Assembly (NCBI GenBank): GCA_026708085.1
Contig: JAPOVP010000056.1
Span: 111,920 to 175,919, forward strand
Source of the DNA: Caldilineaceae bacterium
GTDB taxonomy: Bacteria > Chloroflexota > Anaerolineae > Caldilineales > Caldilineaceae
Length of the DNA stretch: 64,000 bases
Direction of reading: 5' to 3'
Of the stretch, positions 18,129 through 25,887 are shown in pieces (position 1 is the stretch's first letter; every line of letters begins with the position of its first letter). The notes beneath the pieces are model-generated. The model was not told the origin of the DNA. It searched no databases and saw only the letters and a program-made list of their open reading frames with translations. Made by a program: the position numbers and the translations under genes.

Positions 18129-19004
18129 TTGAGTAGCCAAACTCTTTCAGCGTTGGGAATTGTGGATACGCACGTGCATTTCTGGCAGTTCGAACTGCTG
18201 CGCCGCGCGTGGCAACCGCCGCCGGTCATCTTTCGCACCTTCGCGCCCGAAGACCTGATCGGCGATGCGGCCGCCGCCGGCGTCAACCGCTGTGTACTGG
18301 TCGAAGCGGGCACGACCGACGAGGACAACCAAGCCCTGGCCGATTTCGCGGCCTCTTCCGATTTCATCGGCGCCATGATCGCGTATGCCGACCTGGAGAG
18401 CCCGGCGCTCGAGCAGGAGCTGGACGATTTTGCCGAAATTCCGAAGTTCAGGGGCGTGCGCATGCGGTTCGAGGGGCATCCCGATCCGCATATCCTGGCC
18501 CGCCGCAGCGTGCTCGACGGCATCGGGAAGGTGGCGGAGCGGGGGCTCATCCTCGAGTTTCTGGTCGATACCAGCCATCTGAACGACATCCTGGGCGTCT
18601 ATGGGCAGGTGCCGGAACTCAAGGGGATGATCGAGCACATGGGCAAGCCGGACCTGAGGCGCGGCAGCGACCGCGCAGAGTGGCGTCGACACATGCAGGC
18701 GCTTGCAGAAGAGACGGATGTCTTTTGCAAGCTCTCGATCGGGCCGCGCGTGGTCGACCTGGAGGAGATCTACGCGCACCAGGGCGAGGGATGGGAGCTG
18801 GACTGGATCCAGCCGCCGATCCGGTACCTGGTCGAACAGTTTGGGCCCGAGCGCCTGGCGTGGGGGAGTGACTGGCCGCTCGTTCTGCTGGAAGCCGACT
18901 ACGCCGGCGGCTTGCAGGCGATGCGGGATGCGCTGGGGCCAATGGACGCAGACGACGAACTGGCAGTTTTCCGTTCAACTGCCATGCGGTTCTATTCGCT
19001 GTAA
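18129..19004 (+). CDS. Amidohydrolase-2 family protein (lactonase-like), copy 1
   Basis: 291 residues; TTG start with AAGGAG 8 bases upstream. TIM-barrel metal-dependent hydrolase of the COG3618 type: GIVDTHVHFWQ at the N-terminus (metal-binding His pair), LVEAGTTDEDNQ, HMGKPDL and the final Asp in WGSDWPLV. Members include L-fucono-1,5-lactonase and 4-sulfomuconolactone hydrolase. It follows the P450 gene by 27 bases and precedes a PhyH gene, and a paralogue sits at 57923 beside RhaM. Hydrolysis of a sugar lactone is the best guess. Confidence 0.85.
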   Translation: MSSQTLSALGIVDTHVHFWQFELLRRAWQPPPVIFRTFAPEDLIGDAAAAGVNRCVLVEAGTTDEDNQALADFAASSDFIGAMIAYADLESPALEQELDDFAEIPKFRGVRMRFEGHPDPHILARRSVLDGIGKVAERGLILEFLVDTSHLNDILGVYGQVPELKGMIEHMGKPDLRRGSDRAEWRRHMQALAEETDVFCKLSIGPRVVDLEEIYAHQGEGWELDWIQPPIRYLVEQFGPERLAWGSDWPLVLLEADYAGGLQAMRDALGPMDADDELAVFRSTAMRFYSL

Positions 19005-19053
19005 CGGGCGGTGCGAACGCCGGTATGGGCGGCGGCCTGCCAGAGGAGCAACC

Positions 19054-20049
19054 ATGTCATTTCTTGAGAAAGCGGTAACCGATCGATTTGAAGAGCAGGG
19101 CTACGTCGTGGCCGAGGGAATCCTCGACCCGGTCGAGGACATCGGGCCCATCGTCGCAGAGTACGAAGAGCTGCTGGATTCCCTGGCCGGCCAGTGGCAC
19201 GCCGAGGGCCGGCTCTCCTCGTCCTTCGGGGCGCTGCCTTTCAGCGAGCGGCTGACGCAGGTCCTGGCCGAGGGGATGCCGGTTTTCCCCGCCTTTGACA
19301 TCTCCCTGCCGCCGCTTTCCGCCGCCTCCGGCGAGGAGACGCCGATCCACCTTGGTGCGGCCGTATTCAACCGTCTGCTGCGCAACCCGCGTCTGCTCGA
19401 CGCGGTCGAGTGCTTCATCGGGCCGGAAATCTACTGCAATCCGGTCCAGCACGTGCGTATCAAGCCGCCTGAGCACCTCGTCCCCGAAGCGATGCGCCAT
19501 TCGTTGGTGGCGTCGGTGGACTGGCACCAGGACGCAGGCGTCGTCGAGGCCGATGCCGACGACACCGACCTGCTCTCGGCCTGGGTTGCCATTACCGACG
19601 CCACGACGGAAAACAGCTGCATGGTCATGATTCCGGGCAGCCACAGGGCCGACGTCGCCCTGCACTGCCTCACCTATGACAGACAGGGATTTGCCGGGTC
19701 GGCCCAGCTCACGATTCCGCAGGAATACCGCGGCCCGAAAGAACCGACGCCGGTCCCGATGCGCGCCGGCGACGTTCTCTTCTTCCACCGCATGACGATG
19801 CACGCTTCGTTGCCGAATGTCAGCAACGGCATCCGTTGGAGCTTCGATCTGCGCTACAATCCGCTCGGGCAGCACTCGGGGCGGCCCTGGTTTCCCGGTT
19901 TCGTCGCCCGCAGCCGCGCCCATCCAGAGACCGAACTGACCGATCCGGCCGAGTGGGCGCGCCTCTGGCAAGACGCGCAGGCGGAGCTGGCCGGCGGCGG
20001 GACACCCGCTTTCAACCGCTGGAAGGACGACGATCCGCGCTGCGCCTGA
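19054..20049 (+). CDS. Phytanoyl-CoA dioxygenase (PhyH) family oxygenase, copy 2
   Basis: 331 residues. ATG 19054 has GAGGAG close upstream; the frame is open further back but overlaps the amidohydrolase. The iron ligands are in VDWHQDAGV (near residue 158) and the distal His in MTMHASLPN (near 249), followed by RWSFDLRYN with the 2-oxoglutarate Arg. It is only distantly like the dioxygenase at 10870, so the two probably act on different substrates. It lies in the same orientation as its neighbours, 49 bases after the amidohydrolase gene. Hydroxylation of an exported or imported small molecule is likely. Confidence 0.87.
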   Translation: MSFLEKAVTDRFEEQGYVVAEGILDPVEDIGPIVAEYEELLDSLAGQWHAEGRLSSSFGALPFSERLTQVLAEGMPVFPAFDISLPPLSAASGEETPIHLGAAVFNRLLRNPRLLDAVECFIGPEIYCNPVQHVRIKPPEHLVPEAMRHSLVASVDWHQDAGVVEADADDTDLLSAWVAITDATTENSCMVMIPGSHRADVALHCLTYDRQGFAGSAQLTIPQEYRGPKEPTPVPMRAGDVLFFHRMTMHASLPNVSNGIRWSFDLRYNPLGQHSGRPWFPGFVARSRAHPETELTDPAEWARLWQDAQAELAGGGTPAFNRWKDDDPRCA

Positions 20050-20051
20050 AA

Positions 20052-20138
20052 CTTCAGTTTTTGGTTTTTGGAGACGTCAACTGCAGCTGCCGTGTACGCG
20101 ACGGGTGTTCACTAAGAACCAAAAACCAGTAACTGAAG
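20052..20138 (+). repeat. Fold-back heptanucleotide repeat
   Basis: Left arm 20052-20071 and right arm 20119-20138 pair at 18 of 20 positions around a 47-base centre, giving a long hairpin. The left arm is built of CAGTTTT/TGGTTTT-like heptamers. It starts 3 bases after a stop codon. Confidence 0.85.
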
Positions 20139-20187
20139 ACCAGCCCTATCAAGTTGACCGGCCCGCTCCATTCCGGAGGATGGCGCG

Positions 20188-21267
20188 ATGGGTAATCGAG
20201 GTCCGGAACTCGACTACAGGCCGCACCTGCCGCCCAAGACCGACTACGGTATCGGTATCGTTGGCTGCGGCGGCATCGTCAACGACGCCAGCCTGCCCGC
20301 ATACGGGAAGCACAAGCTGAACGTTGCCGGCTGCTATGACGTGGACCGGGAGAAGGCCGAAAGTACCGCCCGCAAATTCAACATCCCCAAAGTCTACGAC
20401 ACCCTGAACGACCTGCTGGCCGACCCGGCCGTGGAGATCGTGGAGATTGCGGTCCATCCCTGGCAGCAGTTTGAAGTCGCGCGCCAGGCGATCGCGGCCG
20501 GCAAGCATCTGCTCTGCCAAAAGCCGCTCTCCGACAGCTTTGCGCAGGCGGTTGAGACCGTGCGTCTGGCGCGCGCGGCGGGGGTCAAATTGGCGGTGAA
20601 CCAGCAGATGCGCTGGGACCCCGCCATCCGCGCCGTCTACGACCTGTTCGACAGGGGCTGGCTCGGCCGACCGACGGAGGCCAGCATCCAGGTCAGCCTC
20701 GGCCTCGAGCTGGAGGGCTCATGGGGGGCGACAAGCCCGCGCTTCGAGGTGATGCTCCACAGCATCCACTACCTGGACAGCTTCCGCTTTCTGTTCGGCG
20801 AGCCCGAGTGGGTCACCAGCCGCCATTCGCGCCACCCGCTGCTTAAAAATGTTCGCGGCGAGACCAAAACGATCACCGTGCTGGACTATGCGTCGGGGTT
20901 GCAGGCGTTGAGCGCTGTCGACCTGGCCGGCCCTGGTTTCGACCCATTCGTCACCTTTCATTTCAGCGGGACGGAGGGCGTGGCCTATGGCAATATCGGG
21001 CTGCTCAGCTATCCCCAGGGCGAGGCTGACACGCTCGCCTGGCGCAGCACGAAACTGCCCTCGGATGCCCACTCTGAGGCGAAGCTGGAAGGGGCGTGGT
21101 TTCCCGATGCCTTCATCGGGCCCGTTGCCTCGCTGATGCAGGCGATCCAGGAGGATGGATTGCCGCAGACCGATGGCGCCGACCATCTCAAGACACTGGG
21201 CGTCGTCGAAGCGGCCTACGTTTCAGCTTCTGAGAACCGCTCGGTGCAACCGTCTGAGGTCGGATGA
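20188..21267 (+). CDS. Gfo/Idh/MocA family dehydrogenase, copy 1
   Basis: 359 residues. A Rossmann NAD(P) site appears at residues about 22-35 (GIGIVGCGGIVNDASLPAY). The Lys of the usual EKP motif is kept in LLCQKPLSDS (near 113), and the C-terminal alpha/beta domain follows. These enzymes oxidise or reduce sugars, inositols and their derivatives. It lies 34 bases before the RhaM mutarotase gene, repeated in the second cluster by 56476 and 57607. Oxidation of a deoxy-aldose to a lactone is plausible. An alternative start cannot be excluded because the first 18 residues precede the fold. Confidence 0.88.
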   Translation: MGNRGPELDYRPHLPPKTDYGIGIVGCGGIVNDASLPAYGKHKLNVAGCYDVDREKAESTARKFNIPKVYDTLNDLLADPAVEIVEIAVHPWQQFEVARQAIAAGKHLLCQKPLSDSFAQAVETVRLARAAGVKLAVNQQMRWDPAIRAVYDLFDRGWLGRPTEASIQVSLGLELEGSWGATSPRFEVMLHSIHYLDSFRFLFGEPEWVTSRHSRHPLLKNVRGETKTITVLDYASGLQALSAVDLAGPGFDPFVTFHFSGTEGVAYGNIGLLSYPQGEADTLAWRSTKLPSDAHSEAKLEGAWFPDAFIGPVASLMQAIQEDGLPQTDGADHLKTLGVVEAAYVSASENRSVQPSEVG

Positions 21268-21301
21268 TGTTGCCATTTCAGAGCCGGAAGGAGTTGTCGC
21301 C

Positions 21302-21625
21302 ATGAAACGCTACGGGCAGGTCATCCGGGTCAAGCCGGAACGGTACGAGGCGTACAGGGAATACCACCGGAACGTGTGGCCCGAAATCGTCGAGTTGGGC
21401 CGCCGATGCAACATTCGCAACCAGACTATCTTTCACCGGGATGGTCTTCTGTTCCGCTATTTCGAGTACACCGGCGACGACTATGAGGGGGATATGGCGA
21501 TCGCCGCCTCGGACCCCAGGAACCAGGCGTGGTGGGAGCTCATGCAGCCGATGCAGGAACCGCTTGAGAGCTGTGCTGAAGGTGAATGGTGGGCCGACAT
21601 GGAGGAGCTCGTCCACACCGAATGA
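21302..21625 (+). CDS. rhaM: L-rhamnose mutarotase family protein, copy 1
   Basis: 107 residues, the full length of the RhaM family (ferredoxin-like dimer). Conserved features are MKRYGQVIRVKPERYEAYRE at the start, HRNVWPE (the catalytic His region), then YFEYTG and WWELMQPMQ (the Trp pair lining the sugar pocket). It equilibrates alpha and beta anomers of L-rhamnose or a related deoxysugar. It follows the Gfo/Idh gene by 34 bases. A close paralogue is at 57607, again next to a Gfo/Idh gene. Confidence 0.88.
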   Translation: MKRYGQVIRVKPERYEAYREYHRNVWPEIVELGRRCNIRNQTIFHRDGLLFRYFEYTGDDYEGDMAIAASDPRNQAWWELMQPMQEPLESCAEGEWWADMEELVHTE

Positions 21626-21669
21626 ATTGGAAGGGCGTTGACAATCGGCTGCCGTCGTAACCACCGTGG

Positions 21670-21751
21670 CTCGTAACTCGAAACTCGCACGGCTCGTGCC
21701 AGACGGAGGTCCGGGGTTGTAGCAGTTGGTGTTCGAGTTACGAGTTCCGAT
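21670..21751 (+). repeat. Fold-back heptanucleotide repeat before second ABC importer
   Basis: CTCGTAA, CTCGAAA, CTCGCAC in register at 21670-21690. TTCGAGTTACGAG at 21732-21744 is the exact reverse complement of 21670-21682, giving a 13-bp perfect stem with a 49-base loop. Confidence 0.85.
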
Positions 21752-21873
21752 TTTCGGGTGTTCCGGAAGTTGAGGAACGGCCATGGAGGCGCCTATCGAG
21801 TCAATCCGGATGGGATAGTGGCAGTTGGCTGTGTTGTTAAAGGGTTGAATGCTTTTCCAAAGGAGGCAATCAG

Positions 21874-23256
21874 ATGAGACGCAAGATTCTGTTCAGCGTG
21901 CTGATCCTTGGGGCCATGCTGCTGTCAGCCTGCGCTGTCCCGGCGGCACCTGCAGCAACCGAGATGGCCGAGGAGGGCGATGGGGCGCCCACCGGCAAGC
22001 TCGTCTTCTGGAACCATCCGACCGCCCTGGAAGCTGCCGAGGAACAGCAGTTCTGGGAGGACCTTAACGCGGCATTTGAGGCTGAATATGAGGGTGTGGA
22101 GGTCGAGCTTGTGTGGGTCCCCTGGGACCAGATGTACGTCAGCAAGATCAACGCGATCCAGAGCGGCGAAGTGCCCGACATGAGCTTCATGGGTGTGGAG
22201 CAGCAGGTCGAGTTCGCCGAGATGGATGCGGTCATTCCGGTTGACGATCTGGTTGAAGAGTTGGGAGGTCCTGAGGCATTCAGCGGGGGTTTGAAGTATC
22301 ACTGGTTCCAGCCGTCATGGTCGGACGAGGGCCACTATTGGGGTGTCCCCTATCAGGAAGGCGGCTATCTGCTCTATGTGCGCAAGGACCTGGCTGAGAA
22401 GGCCGGCTACAGCGATCCGTGCCCGGCGGATTGGGATGCGCTCGTGGAGCTGGCCCTTGCCATGCACGATCCTGAGAACGAGGTCTACGGCATCGGCCTG
22501 GACTACAGCGTCGGCAACGGCACAACGCAGCTCTACACGACCTTCTGGGCGGCCGGCGGGGGACAGACGCTGGACAAGGACAAGAAGGTGGCGGTGAACA
22601 CACCGGAGAATGCCAAGACACTTCAGTTTTACGCTGATCTGTGGCTGGTGCATGACCTTCTGCCTCCGGGCGTAACCACGGTGACCACCTATGGCACCTC
22701 AACCGCGACACCGATCGACGACTGGTACAACGCCGGTCAGATTGCGATGACGGTTCGCAATATGAACCTTCCGATTGTCTGGGAGCGCACGCAGAACCCC
22801 ATCCGGGAGGTAACGCAGGTCTGCATGATGCCGGCTGGACCGTCCGGCCACACCGGGACATTCTCGCAGCCGGGCACACTCTATATTTTCAAGGAGGCCA
22901 ACAACCCTGAATTGGCCAAGGAGTATATTCGGTTCTTCTACCGGGAGGAGTGGCAGATCCGTTGGGCGCAGGTGGACGGCATCATCCCCTTGTTGAAGGG
23001 GCTCGATGTGCCGGGTATTACCGACGGGTACTGGTATCCTTTCATTCTGGAAGAGCAGAGTTGGGGCGCGCGCCCCGGTTTCTGGGAGTCACATCCCAAG
23101 AATCTGGTGGCGCATGAGGCCTTCTGGCCGGCGCTGATGGTCCAGGACGTCGTTTTGAAAGGGATGAGCGTAGAGGATGCGCTGGCCAAGTACCAGGAGG
23201 TAGTGGAAGAACTCTATGGTGAGCCGTGCTCGCCGCTGGTGGAGGGCTGCGAGTAG
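21874..23256 (+). CDS. ABC sugar substrate-binding lipoprotein
   Basis: 460 residues with a strong AAAGGAGG ribosome site. Signal peptide with lipobox LLSAC (Cys near 20), then a short acidic linker. The mature protein is a solute-binding protein family 1 member: LVFWNHPTALEAAEEQQFWE, DMSFMGVEQQVEF, GVPYQEGGYLLYVRKDLAEK. It is the first gene of an importer with permeases at 23387 and 24256; like the first importer it lacks an ATPase gene. It should bind an oligosaccharide or glycerol-phosphate-like ligand outside the membrane. Ligand unknown. Confidence 0.92.
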   Translation: MRRKILFSVLILGAMLLSACAVPAAPAATEMAEEGDGAPTGKLVFWNHPTALEAAEEQQFWEDLNAAFEAEYEGVEVELVWVPWDQMYVSKINAIQSGEVPDMSFMGVEQQVEFAEMDAVIPVDDLVEELGGPEAFSGGLKYHWFQPSWSDEGHYWGVPYQEGGYLLYVRKDLAEKAGYSDPCPADWDALVELALAMHDPENEVYGIGLDYSVGNGTTQLYTTFWAAGGGQTLDKDKKVAVNTPENAKTLQFYADLWLVHDLLPPGVTTVTTYGTSTATPIDDWYNAGQIAMTVRNMNLPIVWERTQNPIREVTQVCMMPAGPSGHTGTFSQPGTLYIFKEANNPELAKEYIRFFYREEWQIRWAQVDGIIPLLKGLDVPGITDGYWYPFILEEQSWGARPGFWESHPKNLVAHEAFWPALMVQDVVLKGMSVEDALAKYQEVVEELYGEPCSPLVEGCE

Positions 23257-23268
23257 GCCCGGAAGGGA

Positions 23269-23337
23269 CCGGCTGTCTCAGCAGCCGGGTCAGTGGGTCA
23301 TCCGGTCAGGTCAAGCTGCCGTGAGCTTGGCCTGACC
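23269..23337 (+). other. Two tandem intercistronic hairpins
   Basis: Hairpin 1: CCGGCTG (23269-23275) pairs perfectly with CAGCCGG (23282-23288), 6-base loop. Hairpin 2: 23304-23317 pairs with 23324-23337, 14 bp with one G-U, 6-base loop. No U-run follows, so they look like RNA-stabilising or processing structures between binding-protein and permease genes rather than a terminator. Confidence 0.7.
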
Positions 23338-23386
23338 GCCGATTCAGATTCTGGTATGGTCCCGGCAAAGTGGGAGGTTTGAACAG

Positions 23387-24256
23387 TTGCATCAGTCGAA
23401 GATTCTTCCTTATCTGTTGCTGCTGCCGGCTGCGGTCCTCATCGTTGCGGTTGTGGGGTATCCGATGGTGTATGGGATATCCCTTTCTCTTACGGACCGG
23501 ACGCTTCACTCGGTCGAAGCGGATTTCATCGGTCTGGAGAATTTCCGCAAGCTCCTGCAGGACGACCGTTTTCTTACCGTGGCCGGCAACAGCGTCTTGT
23601 GGCCGATCTATACGGTAATCGGCTCGGTGTTATCGGGGTTTATGCTGGCTCTCATCCTCAACCAGAGATTTCTGGGGCGGCGATTTGCGCGCGGCATTCT
23701 ACTGGTTCCCTGGACAGTGCCGACCGTTGCCGTGGCCTTTGTCTGGGTCTGGCTTTACGATCCCCTGGTTGGGATCTTCAACCAGATTGTACTGCTGGTC
23801 GGCGGGAGCCGTCTGCCATTCATGTCGGACGTGGGCATGGCGCAGTTCTGGATGGCGCTGCCGGTCACCTGGCGCTTTTATCCGTTCGTAATGCTCATGT
23901 TGTTGGCGGGGCTGCAGGCAATCGATCAGGAGCTGTACGCGGCGGCCGCGGTCGACGGGGCCAATATGTTGCAAAGGTTCTGGCACATCACGCTGCCAAT
24001 GGTGCGCGGAATCCTGGGGCTGGTCACCGTCCTCGAGTTCATCTGGCTTTTCAATCATTTTGACATTATCTGGATCATGACCGGCGGAGGGCCCGCGGAC
24101 GCGACACACAACTTCGCCACCTATGCCTACTATCAAGGATTCAAGACCTTCAAATATGCCTATGCATCGGCGATCGGTGTTGTCATGCTTGTTATCCTCT
24201 TCTTTTCATCGCTGGTCTATCTGTATCTGCAGGACCGAATGGAGATTGAGCTGTGA
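23387..24256 (+). CDS. ABC sugar permease (MalF/LacF type)
   Basis: 289 residues; TTG start with GGGAGGT 8 bases upstream. Six membrane helices begin at residue 8 (ILPYLLLLPAAVLIVAVVGY), and the EAA loop is YAAAAVDGANMLQRFWHITL. Its stop overlaps the start of the next permease gene (TGATG), indicating translational coupling. It pairs with 24256 to form the channel for the ligand of the 21874 lipoprotein. The preceding hairpins may lower its expression relative to the binding protein. Confidence 0.92.
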   Translation: MHQSKILPYLLLLPAAVLIVAVVGYPMVYGISLSLTDRTLHSVEADFIGLENFRKLLQDDRFLTVAGNSVLWPIYTVIGSVLSGFMLALILNQRFLGRRFARGILLVPWTVPTVAVAFVWVWLYDPLVGIFNQIVLLVGGSRLPFMSDVGMAQFWMALPVTWRFYPFVMLMLLAGLQAIDQELYAAAAVDGANMLQRFWHITLPMVRGILGLVTVLEFIWLFNHFDIIWIMTGGGPADATHNFATYAYYQGFKTFKYAYASAIGVVMLVILFFSSLVYLYLQDRMEIEL

Positions 24257-25143
24257 TGGATACGAATCGAGCGCTTCCGGGGGCGCCACACGGGGGGCGA
24301 GGATTCGGGTGGCATGTGCAGAGGGCTATGCGGAAAGGCCTCCTTCATCTGCTGATCGCCGCGGTCATCGTCGTTTTTATCTTTCCGATTTGGGTCGGTG
24401 TGGACACTTCGATCAAGCCGGCCAACCAGCTGCGAAAGTTCCCGACCAGTGTTCTGACGACCAGTCCCACGATGGAGAAGTATGCACAGGCTTTGGGCCC
24501 GTTGAAACTGTACCGCTATATGGGAAACACGGTTATTGTTGCTGGGGCCACAACCTTGCTTGGACTGCTCGTAGGCAGCCCGGCAGCCTACGCCCTCTCC
24601 CGTTTCAAGTTCAGAGGCCGCAGCTTTTTCGCCCGCACCGTCCTGTTGATCTACATGTTTCCACCGATGCTGCTCATCATTCCACTCTATCTGATGATGA
24701 CGACTGTCAGAGTAAGGGACAGTCTCTTTTCACTCATCGTCACTGATACAACTTTCGCGCTGCCGTTTTCGATCTGGATGCTTAAAGCGTTTTTCGACAC
24801 GGTGCCGCGCGACCTTGACGATGCCGCTCTCATCGACGGCTGCACGCCTCTCAGCGTGCTGCACCGGGTCCTGTTGCCCGTTTCAGGGCCGGGCGTGGTG
24901 GCAACAGCGGTCTTTTGCTTCATGCTTGGATGGGGGGAGTACCTGTTCGCCGTAACCTTTATCACAACGCAATCGCTCCAGCCCATCACGGTGGCCGTTT
25001 ACGCCTTGATTTCACCCTTTGCAGTAGACCCCAGCCTGCTGATGGCTACCTCGGTCATTTCCGCGATTCCTCCGGTAATATTCTTCTTTGCGGCGCAGAA
25101 GTGGATTGTGCAGGGCCTGATGGCGGGAGCCATCAAGGGCTGA
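24256..25143 (+). CDS. ABC sugar permease (MalG type)
   Basis: 295 residues. ATG 24256 is taken because it overlaps the upstream stop as TGATG; GTG 24253 is only one codon longer. A cytoplasmic N-terminal tail of about 30 residues precedes six helices; the EAA loop is DDAALIDGCTPLSVLHRVLL. The C-terminus QGLMAGAIKG is typical. It completes the second importer, whose ATPase must be supplied from elsewhere. Confidence 0.92.
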   Translation: MDTNRALPGAPHGGRGFGWHVQRAMRKGLLHLLIAAVIVVFIFPIWVGVDTSIKPANQLRKFPTSVLTTSPTMEKYAQALGPLKLYRYMGNTVIVAGATTLLGLLVGSPAAYALSRFKFRGRSFFARTVLLIYMFPPMLLIIPLYLMMTTVRVRDSLFSLIVTDTTFALPFSIWMLKAFFDTVPRDLDDAALIDGCTPLSVLHRVLLPVSGPGVVATAVFCFMLGWGEYLFAVTFITTQSLQPITVAVYALISPFAVDPSLLMATSVISAIPPVIFFFAAQKWIVQGLMAGAIKG

Positions 25144-25887
25144 TTCCCCTCACAACCGGGGGCCCGGCAACTTCAGGATCGGACGTTCGGCGCGTTGGTC
25201 CTGGAACAGTCGGTGCCGGCCCCAAGCCTGGACCGGATCTGGGCCGGCCAGGCCGCCAGCGGCGAACGCAGCCTCCGTCCACTTGCCCGCCTCAACTGTA
25301 CTCGACCAGCGCACCACTCAGCCCCGCGCATCCTCCGCCCGCGTGCGGAGCCCCGGCCCTGCCTGCATGATCTACGACAGATCTACGACAGATCTACGAT
25401 CCGCCCACGACAGATCTACGATTCTGACGGGCTCCATCCCCTGCGTATACGCACAGCCGCCGACAAGGCTACGCAATCCCGGCCCGGCGCAGCCCGCGAA
25501 CCAGCCTGCGTACACTGGTAGCCGGCCGAATGGGGCCGCACTGCCGGGCGCCAGCGCCCCGTAACAGGCGGTCCGCTCCCCTCTTCGCCGCATGCATCCG
25601 CGGCTTGACCCCGCCAAACGGCCCGTCTTACAATATTTGTTCCTTTATTCTGAGGGATTATCTTTTTGTCCCCCCGGCAAAGCGGTTTTTCCCCGCCACC
25701 GGGGACTGGCAGACCGTGCCGGCCCAGCAGCAAACGCAACGCAGACAACAGAAAATCCGCAGACACAGCATCGCTTGATCTCGCAGCGGACAGACCGTCG
25801 GCGAACGTCTCCTCGGCAGGACCGGAAGGAATCGTTCATTTTTTTGCGAGTTGACAGGAAAGCTCGCCGACTTGAGAGGAAGAGACG
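25144..25887. other. Intergenic region with phased 11-bp repeats
   Basis: 744 bases without a credible gene. The notable element is a set of GATCTACGA copies at 25369, 25380, 25391 and 25413. The right part (about 25620-25880) is more AT-rich and may hold the promoter of the SH3b protein gene, but I see no convincing -35/-10 pair. Confidence 0.5.
25369..25421 (+). repeat. Helically phased direct repeats GATCTACGA(CA)
   Basis: Four copies at 25369, 25380, 25391 and 25413, spaced 11, 11 and 22 bases, that is one and two DNA turns. Each includes the palindromic AGATCT or a variant. The spacing suggests a multi-subunit binding site. Confidence 0.75.
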
